Assembly (NCBI GenBank): GCA_013349405.1
Contig: DUZS01000005.1
Coordinates: forward strand, 1-64,000
Length of the DNA stretch: 64,000 nt
From: Desulfuromonadales bacterium
GTDB lineage: Bacteria; Desulfobacterota; Desulfuromonadia; Geobacterales; Pseudopelobacteraceae
Reading direction: 5' to 3'
Positions 9,113 through 15,943 of this stretch are shown here, piece after piece. Below the pieces are notes generated by a model. It searched no databases. It was given only the letters and a program-made list of their open reading frames with translations, and was not told the DNA's origin. The position numbers were made by a program, and so were the translations under genes. Numbering within the stretch: position 1 is the first letter of the stretch; each line of letters starts with the position of its first letter.

Positions 9113-9830
9113 GGCGTGCCCTCGTTTTTTGCGTGGAAGAAAGAAATGCCTCAGCAAGTATAAGGTCTTCGGGAGTGGTTATTTTGATATTGTGGTAATC
9201 ACCCTGAATAATTCGAACCGTACCTCCGATTCGCTCGACAAGAGAGGCGTCATCGGTACCGAGATAGTGGTCTGTTTCAGCAGCCTGATGGGCGGAGAAA
9301 ATGACACTGAATCGGAAGGCCTGTGGTGTCTGTGCCTGCCAGAGGGTTGTCCTGTCGAGAGTGCTTGTTACGATACCGTTTTTCACAGATTTGATCGTAT
9401 CCTTGGCCTGTACAGCCATCACGCCGCCATCATGTGAAGAGGCAGCTGCAATTGATTCACGCAGTGCCTCTACAGTGATCAGCGGCCTGACTCCATCGTG
9501 TATCAGGATGATGTCATTGCCGGACACATGTTCCTTCATGCCACGCAAGCCGTTCATAACTGAGTGCTGGCGTTCTTTTCCGCCCGGGACGATTGCGACA
9601 ACTTTACTAAACCGGTATGCCTCAACAACGTGCTCCTGACAATAGGGGATCTCTTCGGCAGGAATAACCAGATAGATGGCATCAATCAGGGGAGATTGTT
9701 CAAAGACCGAAACCGTGCGTGCAACAATCGGCATGCCACCAAGTTGAAGATACTGCTTGTTAATAGAAGCACCCATACGCCTGCCCATGCCGGCCGCCGG
9801 AATAAGAGCTATCGATTTGAATGGCATCAT
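9105..9830 (-). CDS. ispD: 2-C-methyl-D-erythritol 4-phosphate cytidylyltransferase
   Basis: Third step of the MEP isoprenoid pathway: transfers CMP from CTP to methylerythritol phosphate. The nucleotide-binding motif [20 protein letters not shown] lies at the N-terminus. The substrate-site motifs [11 protein letters not shown] and [12 protein letters not shown] are intact, and the length (about 241) is normal. A start at 9830 is chosen because ggag lies nine bases upstream; a longer frame begins at 9845 without a ribosome site. It is first in an operon with the receiver-kinase hybrid, whose start codon overlaps its stop by eight bases. No ispF is adjacent, although the two are often neighbours. 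Confidence 0.94.
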   Translation of the reverse strand: MMPFKSIALIPAAGMGRRMGASINKQYLQLGGMPIVARTVSVFEQSPLIDAIYLVIPAEEIPYCQEHVVEAYRFSKVVAIVPGGKERQHSVMNGLRGMKEHVSGNDIILIHDGVRPLITVEALRESIAAASSHDGGVMAVQAKDTIKSVKNGIVTSTLDRTTLWQAQTPQAFRFSVIFSAHQAAETDHYLGTDDASLVERIGGTVRIIQGDYHNIKITTPEDLILAEAFLSSTQKTRARHD

Positions 9831-10019
9831 TAACGCTTTCTCCATAAGCGGCAGGGCAATTTACAGTAGACATGTAACATTTAGGATTTCCTTGTCAAGT
9901 ACATAAGTGCATTTCACGGTAAATAAAGTGATTATTTAACGTATAGTCGTATGGAATTTTCTGCAGAGCGCAGAAAGCAGCTTGTTTTTTTGGGCACTTA
10001 CAGGTAGTCTGCACCCCCA

Positions 10020-11069
10020 ATGGATCCGGTAAGACACCTTAAAATTTCGTTTTTTGTCCTCCTCATGCTCATTTCAGGGGGGACGTTCGGCTATATGTCC
10101 ATCGAAGGGTGGCGTATGCTTGATGCTGTCTATATGACAGTTATCACCCTGGGGACTGTCGGCTTCAAAGAGGTCCACGATCTTTCTGACGGCGGGAAAG
10201 TTTTTACAATGGGGCTGATTGTTGTTGGCGTCAGCGTGTTGGGCTATATCGTCGGCAGTCTGGCCCAGATCATGTTTGAAGGGCAGTTCCAGCGGATCAT
10301 GGGGAGGAAAAAGGTGGAAAAACAGATTGACGCTCTTGTAGGTCACTATATCATCTGCGGTTTTGGGCGCATCGGGTCGCTTATTTGCAAGGAATTTAAA
10401 GCGAACAAGCTGAAGTTCGTCGTTATCGAAAAGAACGTAGAGGGTGCCGATCGACTTGTTGAGGATGGCTACCTGTATATGAAAGGGGACGCGACTCTTG
10501 ACGAAACACTGCTCAAAGCGGGTATTCATAGGGCCAAGGGTCTGATTTCTGTGGTCACTTCCGACACCGAAAACGTCTATATCACTCTGACAGCTCGCGG
10601 CCTTAATCCGGATCTGTATATCATGGCCCGTTCCGGAGAAGAGGGATCCGACATCAAGCTTAAGCGGGCCGGGGCCAACAAAGTCGTCTCGCCTTACACC
10701 ATCGGCGGCAACCGTATGGCACAGTCGATATTACGGCCAAATGTGATCGATTTCATCGAAATTGCCACCGGCCGTGAACATCTGGAATTGCAGATGGAAG
10801 AGATTCATATTCCGGAGCATTCGGCATTTGTCGGAGAAACGCTCGTTACATCGGGGTTTCGCAAGGAAATCGGCGTCATTATAATTGGTATAAAAAAGAG
10901 CCACGGCAAGATGGTGTTCAACCCGCATTCCCAAACCAGGATCGAGGAACATGACACACTGATCGTGCTCGGCGATCCGACCTCGATTCATAAACTTGAG
11001 GATCTTGTTGTCCGTGCAGCAACTGATGAAGTTATTAAAAAGCACCGGAAAGAGCACCATGAAAAATGA
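10020..11069 (+). CDS. Two-TM potassium channel with RCK (TrkA) domains
   Basis: 349 residues in an MthK-like arrangement. TM1 (about 8-28), a pore helix and filter (about 37-50), TM2 (about 63-85), a TrkA-N Rossmann domain starting HYIICGFGRIGS (about 110-230), and a TrkA-C ligand domain (about 255-335) follow in order. The selectivity filter reads TLGTVGFKEV: the usual T-V-G-Y-G is T-V-G-F-K, with Lys where the second Gly normally sits. The RCK ring would gate the pore in response to Ca2+, nucleotides or c-di-AMP in this class. The gene overlaps the following TIM-barrel gene by 11 bases. Channel type is firm; K+ selectivity is not proven because of the altered filter. Confidence 0.9.
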   Translation: MDPVRHLKISFFVLLMLISGGTFGYMSIEGWRMLDAVYMTVITLGTVGFKEVHDLSDGGKVFTMGLIVVGVSVLGYIVGSLAQIMFEGQFQRIMGRKKVEKQIDALVGHYIICGFGRIGSLICKEFKANKLKFVVIEKNVEGADRLVEDGYLYMKGDATLDETLLKAGIHRAKGLISVVTSDTENVYITLTARGLNPDLYIMARSGEEGSDIKLKRAGANKVVSPYTIGGNRMAQSILRPNVIDFIEIATGREHLELQMEEIHIPEHSAFVGETLVTSGFRKEIGVIIIGIKKSHGKMVFNPHSQTRIEEHDTLIVLGDPTSIHKLEDLVVRAATDEVIKKHRKEHHEK

Positions 11070-11826
11070 AATTCACGCACATGTTCCGTATGGCCGACTG
11101 GCAGAGCATCTTGAGTTCGCAATTGTAAACCGGATAAATCCTGAGGTCTTTTTTCCTGCCGAGGCACTCGACCATCTGATCTGGGAAGAGCTGGCTTCGC
11201 TGGCCGGAGTAATTCACTCCGCCGGTCTGAAGACGACCATTCACGCCCCGTATCTCGATCTCAATCCGGGTGCCGTTGATCCGAGCATTCGCGCCGCGAG
11301 CCGTCATCGTATACAGCAGGTCCTGCAGGCTGCAGAGCTGCTGCGTCCCGAGGTAATAGTGGTTCATCCCGGGTACGACGATCTCCATTACGGTGACAAC
11401 CGCCTGGCCTGGCTGAAAAACAGTATCGACTTCTGGAATGAATTCGTGCCGCAGGCCCGCGAGCTTGGTACCATTCTCGCGGTTGAAAACATCTACGAGA
11501 AGGAACCGTCCACAATCAAGGCGCTGCTTGATGCTGTTGACGATACCTGCTTCCGGCACTGTTTCGATATCGGGCACTGGAATATGTTCACCACGGTGAC
11601 TCTCGAGGAGTGGTTCAAAGAACTCGGCGCGTATATTGCCGAAAGCCACATTCATGATAATCATGGGCAGTGCGACGAGCATCTGCCGGTGGGGGAGGGT
11701 GCAATCAATTTCGGGCAGTTTTTCCCGCTCCTGCTTCAGTATGCCCCTGCAGCTGTGTGGACCGTTGAGGCGCACAATACCGAACACCTGCAGCGGGCGA
11801 TGAAAAATATTCAAAACTACAGTTAA
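11059..11826 (+). CDS. Sugar phosphate isomerase/epimerase-like TIM barrel (AP endonuclease 2 family)
   Basis: 255 residues from the ATG at 11059 (ggaaagag upstream), overlapping the channel stop by 11 bases. The fold is the xylose isomerase-like/AP endonuclease 2 TIM barrel. Metal-binding residues are visible in TIHAPYLDLNPG, VVHPGYD, LAVENIYE, HCFDIGHWN and ESHIHDNHG. Substrates in this family range from abasic DNA to sugars and inositols. The short length and lack of endonuclease IV motifs favour a sugar isomerase or epimerase. Translational coupling to the channel and the following galE are the only functional clues. Confidence 0.82.
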   Translation: MKNEIHAHVPYGRLAEHLEFAIVNRINPEVFFPAEALDHLIWEELASLAGVIHSAGLKTTIHAPYLDLNPGAVDPSIRAASRHRIQQVLQAAELLRPEVIVVHPGYDDLHYGDNRLAWLKNSIDFWNEFVPQARELGTILAVENIYEKEPSTIKALLDAVDDTCFRHCFDIGHWNMFTTVTLEEWFKELGAYIAESHIHDNHGQCDEHLPVGEGAINFGQFFPLLLQYAPAAVWTVEAHNTEHLQRAMKNIQNYS

Positions 11827-11843
11827 GTAACGAAGGAGAGTGT

Positions 11844-12830
11844 ATGTCTGAAACAATTCTGGTAAGTGGCGGGTGCGGATATATCGGCAGTCATGTGGTG
11901 CGTCAGCTCTCGGAATCCGGCAGCACCGTGGTGGTGTATGATAATCTTTCCACCGGTTTTCGCGATGCTCTTACCCATGGTGAAGAGCTGGTTGTCGGGG
12001 AGCTGGCTGATCGCGAGGCGCTGGAAGCGCTCTTCCGGCGCTATCAATTCACAACGGTCCTCCATTTTGCCGCCGCCATTATCGCCCCGGAATCGGTCTC
12101 GCTGCCGCTGAAATACTATGGCAACAATACCCGCAACACCCTGGGGCTGCTCGAAACATGCGTTAAATTCGGCGTGAAACAGTTTATCTTTTCGAGTACC
12201 GCCGCAGTGTACGGTTTTCCTGACGGAGGTGTTGCTTCTGAAGATACGGAACTGGCGCCGATTAACCCCTATGGCACCTCCAAGCTGATGAGTGAGTGGA
12301 TGCTGCGTGATGTCGGCGCAGCGCATGGCATGAAGCATGTGGCGCTCCGCTACTTCAATGTGGCCGGTGCAGACCCGCAGGCCCGCATGGGGCAGCGGAC
12401 CCCGGAAGCGACGCATCTGATCAAGGTCGCCTGTCAGGCGGCTCTCGGGATGCGAGACAGTATCAGCATCTACGGTACAGATTATCCGACTCCGGATGGC
12501 ACCGGCATTCGTGATTATATCCACATTGAGGATCTTGCCTCCGCCCACCTCTACGCCTTGAAGTATCTTGAAAATGGCGGGGAGTCAACGGCCATGAATG
12601 TTGGCTATGGACACGGCAGCAGCGTTCGGGAGGTGCTTGAAATTGTGCAAAAAATCAGCGGAACCGGACTCAAGGTTATAGAAGCGGAACGGCGTCCGGG
12701 AGACCCGGCATCGCTGGTCGCCAGGGCCGATAAAATCAGGACGCTGACCGGTTGGCAGCCACGTTACAACAGTCTCGAAACAATTATCGCGGATGCATGG
12801 CGTTGGGAAAGTCGTATGATAGGAAAATAA
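11844..12830 (+). CDS. galE: UDP-glucose 4-epimerase
   Basis: Interconverts UDP-glucose and UDP-galactose using tightly bound NAD, feeding LPS and exopolysaccharide synthesis. 328 residues, normal length. The Rossmann motif GGCGYIGSHV is at the N-terminus, followed by VVYDNLSTGF. The catalytic Ser/Thr region STAAVYG and the YxxxK pair in YGTSKLMSE follow, then RYFNVAGADP. A good ribosome site (gaaggag) precedes the ATG 17 bases after the TIM-barrel gene. Related NAD-dependent epimerases exist, but the motif set matches GalE well. Confidence 0.93.
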   Translation: MSETILVSGGCGYIGSHVVRQLSESGSTVVVYDNLSTGFRDALTHGEELVVGELADREALEALFRRYQFTTVLHFAAAIIAPESVSLPLKYYGNNTRNTLGLLETCVKFGVKQFIFSSTAAVYGFPDGGVASEDTELAPINPYGTSKLMSEWMLRDVGAAHGMKHVALRYFNVAGADPQARMGQRTPEATHLIKVACQAALGMRDSISIYGTDYPTPDGTGIRDYIHIEDLASAHLYALKYLENGGESTAMNVGYGHGSSVREVLEIVQKISGTGLKVIEAERRPGDPASLVARADKIRTLTGWQPRYNSLETIIADAWRWESRMIGK

Positions 12831-12863
12831 CCTGAACATATCTTGACTGATAATGAGGGTCAC

Positions 12864-13664
12864 ATGGACTTTACTTCTCTTTACAGCACCCGGATTCAGA
12901 GCTCTTTTGATGACGATCAGGCTGACATCTTCAAGGCCTTTATTAAAAATCAGACAGCCAAAGACGGGTCAAAGATGAGCCTGATCAATTATTTCAAGGG
13001 GTTGCCGATTGTATCGACAGCGACAATTCTTGGCATTGAACATGGTAATCTCGATCTTGATGTCAATCCGCTGCAGGCAGTCGCCATTTCAATTGATCGT
13101 TATACGCTGATTCGCAGTAAGCTTTTCCCTTTTCCTTTAGCCGCTCGTGTCCTGTACGTCAATATCAAGAAGCACATGGTAACACTTAACAAACTCTGCT
13201 ATATCGATATCCTTGCTGAAAAACGCGCGGCGGTGAGAGTGGAGCTTGACCCTCCGCTGAAAGCCACAATGCTCTCCGTCGATCAAACTTTTGACGGTGA
13301 AATGATGGATATTTCGTTGCAGGGAATAGCAGTGGATGTAAAGGAGTTCATGCCGATGGAAAACGGTTCCGAGCTGTCGATCAAGTTCATGCTGCCCGAT
13401 CTGGCGCTGATGAAGCAGGCTCTTGAGCATCATCAGTCTCTGGCCATTCATACTCCGGGTGGTCAGGCCGCGCCTGATCTGCCCTCAATCAAGCAGACCT
13501 TGATCAAGGTGCCGGCCTCTCTGGTCGCGATTGTGGGAGACGGCTCGCCGTACCGCTATAAATTCAGAATTAAGCCGGAAAAGCATCAGGAACAGCTGAT
13601 CGCCCGCTACAGTTTTCACCGTCAGGTTGAAATTATTCACGGATTGAAGGTCATGGTTGATTAG
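12864..13664 (+). CDS. PilZ-domain c-di-GMP-binding protein
   Basis: 266 residues from the ATG at 12864 (gaggg four bases before it; a TTG at 12843 is the longer alternative). The N-terminal half (about 1-110) resembles the YcgR-like flagellar-brake domain found in front of many PilZ domains. The C-terminal PilZ domain has both c-di-GMP contacts: RAAVR (RxxxR, about 121-125) and DISLQG (DxSxxG). It probably couples c-di-GMP level to motility, polysaccharide or pilus function. Thirteen bases after the galE run's non-coding gap, it ends with a 14-base tail-to-tail overlap with the M23 peptidase gene. Confidence 0.87.
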   Translation: MDFTSLYSTRIQSSFDDDQADIFKAFIKNQTAKDGSKMSLINYFKGLPIVSTATILGIEHGNLDLDVNPLQAVAISIDRYTLIRSKLFPFPLAARVLYVNIKKHMVTLNKLCYIDILAEKRAAVRVELDPPLKATMLSVDQTFDGEMMDISLQGIAVDVKEFMPMENGSELSIKFMLPDLALMKQALEHHQSLAIHTPGGQAAPDLPSIKQTLIKVPASLVAIVGDGSPYRYKFRIKPEKHQEQLIARYSFHRQVEIIHGLKVMVD

Positions 13665-14415
13665 GCAGAGCTCTTGCCCGCTGCAGTGCCTGGTAGACAG
13701 GCGCCGGAAGCATTTGACCATCGACGAGCCGGAGCACGCTGAAGTGCAGATGAGTCGGTGAACGACGTTTTGCAGCGTTACGGCCGCTGCGACCCATGGT
13801 AGCCAGGAGTTCGCCCGGCTTGACGGGCGTCCCCGGTTTGACAAACAGTTCTTCATTATGAGCATAGTATACGAGCAGATGGTTCGCCGGATCATAGACC
13901 CAGATATATCTCCCGCCGCGTAGCTTACTCCCCTTGCTCCAATCATTTTCACACGCGATAACGACTCCACCGGTCATTGATACTATCTGAACAGCTTTTC
14001 CGGTACGGTCATCACGGCTGTCCTGATTGCGGTCGCGAATAAAGATGTCGTATGCCGGATGGCCGCCGTGGCGGTTGCCACTGAAGAAGTCGTACCCGCT
14101 TGCGACATAGCCGTGTCTTCCACGCTTCTCTATGGCAGCGGCACTGTAACCTGTCACTGGAAAGACCCACTCTGCCGGGGTATAGTCTTGGCCGCCGCGC
14201 CGGTAGTAATCAGCACGAATAACAGCAAGCCTGCCGGGAAGTTCTGTACGGGCGGCCGTTTTGCTGATTTTTCCGTCTCGAATCAGGGTGTTGAAGTCAT
14301 TGAATGCCGCATAGAGCGAGGGTGCGGTTTCTGATTCAGGCTCCGCATGAGCCGCCGTAAGCGACAGCATCAGGAAGAGCAGTACTCCAATCATCACGCA
14401 GCAGCGTCGTTTCAT
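13651..14415 (-). CDS. M23 (LytM-type) metallopeptidase, secreted
   Basis: 254 residues from the ATG at 14415. A signal peptide (about 1-24, ending AHAEP) precedes a helical spacer and a peptidase M23 domain (about 120-235). Zinc ligands are visible as GGHPAYDIF (HxxxD) and THLHFS (HxH), with an intervening YYAHNEE His. Such enzymes cut peptidoglycan peptide bridges, or act as inactive LytM activators when ligands are lost; here the ligands are present. The longer frame to 14457 starts with TTG and has no ribosome site. The 3' end overlaps the convergent PilZ gene. Confidence 0.88.
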   Translation of the reverse strand: MKRRCCVMIGVLLFLMLSLTAAHAEPESETAPSLYAAFNDFNTLIRDGKISKTAARTELPGRLAVIRADYYRRGGQDYTPAEWVFPVTGYSAAAIEKRGRHGYVASGYDFFSGNRHGGHPAYDIFIRDRNQDSRDDRTGKAVQIVSMTGGVVIACENDWSKGSKLRGGRYIWVYDPANHLLVYYAHNEELFVKPGTPVKPGELLATMGRSGRNAAKRRSPTHLHFSVLRLVDGQMLPAPVYQALQRARALPNQP

Positions 14416-14456
14416 AGTAAAAGCCTTTATACCGGTCTCATTTTGCGTAATTAGCA

Positions 14457-14532
14457 AGCCTCACGAAAAGGCCTCGATTTTAAGACATTGCATTAGAAAG
14501 TCCTGGTTTTAAATCGTGAGTAATCGTGAAGC
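14457..14532. repeat. Palindromic intergenic repeat, copy 2
   Basis: Inverted copy of the repeat at 2527-2600. Shared blocks, read on the minus strand, are agcttcacgattact, cacgatttaaaaccagg, aaaatcgaggcctttt and gtgaggct. The central loop differs and is slightly longer. It lies between the M23 peptidase start and the terminator of the NosL gene. Confidence 0.75.
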
Positions 14533-14580
14533 TGAAAAAGGTTTTCATGCCGTTTGAAGTAGGGTGAAATTGACCTGCAC

Positions 14581-14615
14581 AATAAGAAACCTGGCAGAGG
14601 ATTGCTCCGCCAGGT
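14581..14615 (-). terminator. Hairpin terminator after nosL-like gene
   Basis: A perfect stem acctggc / gccaggt (14589-14595 and 14609-14615). On the minus strand it is followed by a T-rich tract (14581-14588), downstream of the NosL gene stop at 14642. Confidence 0.65.
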
Positions 14616-14641
14616 CCCGTTTTTGCGATATCCGCTGTTTG

Positions 14642-15124
14642 TTACATTTTATGATCGTGCCCTTTGTGTTCTGTGGGCTTATTACGCTCTGCCTGTTCTT
14701 TTTCTGCCGCTTTGAGTGCATCGTCAAAGGTGGCAAGTGTGCCGCCGTTTTTCTGTATGAAAGCCTCCGCTTCTTTCTTCTCGGCAAAGGCCCACTTGGC
14801 AACCGGGGTCATAACACCCTTTTTGCTGCCGCCGATCACCCAGGTGGCGGCTTTGGCATCGATCAGTTTTTTGGAGTTGTAATCGCCGACCTGGAACGAT
14901 TTGACCTCTTTTTTACTTTCCTTCAGATCGATTGCGATGCAGTTGATGCTGCAGGTACCGGCGCTGCTGCCGTCGGTGTAAGTAACCACCATGCGGCTGT
15001 GCGCGAATTTGGTGCGATCCATGCCGCAATGCTTGCAGGAGTCCGGGGCCTCAACTTTTTCAGCGGCAAGACAAACGGTGACGAGTGAGAGTACGAGTAA
15101 CAGTGCGATCCAGATTTTTTTCAT
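14642..15124 (-). CDS. NosL-family periplasmic copper-binding protein with His-rich tail
   Basis: 160 residues. A signal peptide (about 1-20) is followed by SCKHCGMDR (Cys30, Cys33) and the typical RMVVTYTDGSS. A second Cys pair lies in GTCSINC (Cys58, Cys62). The tail HKGHDHKM is a probable metal ligand. NosL is a Cu(I) chaperone for nitrous oxide reductase, but related proteins occur without nosZ, and none is visible here. Its closest relative in this window is the first NosL of the 48.3 kb cluster, with the same CGMD, DGSS and WVIGGSK blocks. It lies downstream of the TonB/receptor operon, separated by a repeat. Confidence 0.85.
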   Translation of the reverse strand: MKKIWIALLLVLSLVTVCLAAEKVEAPDSCKHCGMDRTKFAHSRMVVTYTDGSSAGTCSINCIAIDLKESKKEVKSFQVGDYNSKKLIDAKAATWVIGGSKKGVMTPVAKWAFAEKKEAEAFIQKNGGTLATFDDALKAAEKEQAERNKPTEHKGHDHKM

Positions 15125-15246
15125 AGTGGTGAATCTCCTTGTGATGGTTTTGCCTTCATTGGCGGTGTACTGTTTTTAGCTGCTTTACGTTCAGTTGTCA
15201 AAAAATAATCTGATTCGTTCTGATTCGCCGCCTGATTTGTTTTTAA

Positions 15247-15350
15247 TCCCTTCCCCTTCAAGGAGAAGGTTAGGATGGGGATGGGGTTGGTTCTGGTAAC
15301 TTACTGAAATCATAAAATCTTGCCCCATCCCATCCCCGACCCTCACTCAG
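15247..15350. repeat. Degenerate G/C-tract palindromic repeat
   Basis: Two elements lie close together: a small hairpin ccttc...gaagg (about 15250-15270), and inverted tracts ggatggggatgggg (15273-15286) against ccccatcccatcccc (15323-15337). Both resemble the dispersed palindromes found inside cbiD and rnr in this window. It separates the NosL gene from the lipoprotein gene upstream. Confidence 0.6.
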
Positions 15351-15363
15351 AGGCACGAACAGA

Positions 15364-15882
15364 TTATTGCAAAGTTACCGAGGTCACAGAGGCTGACATT
15401 CCCGCGATGGCTGCTCCGGGCGCAGTATTTATCACACTGACACTGCTCACCGGAAAAGCTGCGGCAGCTGGTGCTGCACCGTTTGCCAACTGCAGCGTAA
15501 TCGTAACTATTTCGCCGACCGTTGTGACGCCGGCGGGTACGGAGTTAGCTACTGTTATTTCCAGTTTTCCTGGAGTTGCACCAACTGCCGGGGTATAAGG
15601 GACAGGTGCAACAGATGTGCCTCCGGCAAAGGTTCCTGACGGCATGACAACAGAGGTTGCGACTGCCCCACCGGTCATGGCCGGTGTCACATTTGCCGGC
15701 AGGGTCAAGATGAAGCTTGCGCCGGCAATGGTGTCCGCACCGAGTGTGCCGCTCAGAGAAACCTTGACCGTAGCAGTTGTTTTGGCAGGCGGCGGCACAA
15801 CGATATCGGATCCGCCGCCTCCGCATGCGGCTAATGTCAGCAGTGCAAAAGAAAGTATGACGTTAAGTAAATATTTTTTCAT
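15364..15882 (-). CDS. Small lipoprotein with a cohesin-like domain
   Basis: 172 residues. A lipoprotein signal with lipobox LAAC (Cys20) leads into a Gly/Pro stretch. One beta-rich domain (about 38-170) has the pattern TVKVSLSG, FILTLPANVTP, GKLEITVANS and GEIVTITLQL. This alternation matches cohesin-like domains seen in secreted Geobacter-type lipoproteins. Cohesins bind dockerins, and the next gene upstream on the same strand ends in a dockerin-like repeat, so the two are likely partners at the cell surface. Domain identity is by pattern only. It is the last gene of the operon starting near 24.5 kb. Confidence 0.7.
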   Translation of the reverse strand: MKKYLLNVILSFALLTLAACGGGGSDIVVPPPAKTTATVKVSLSGTLGADTIAGASFILTLPANVTPAMTGGAVATSVVMPSGTFAGGTSVAPVPYTPAVGATPGKLEITVANSVPAGVTTVGEIVTITLQLANGAAPAAAAFPVSSVSVINTAPGAAIAGMSASVTSVTLQ

Positions 15883-15943
15883 AATATGAAATCTCCTTGT
15901 TATTACATCCGAATTTATGGAAACGTGACTGACCTGTACAGGC

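Noticed and set aside
15125-15363. CRISPR-like repeats
   Set aside because: Only one degenerate palindrome, no regular spacing.
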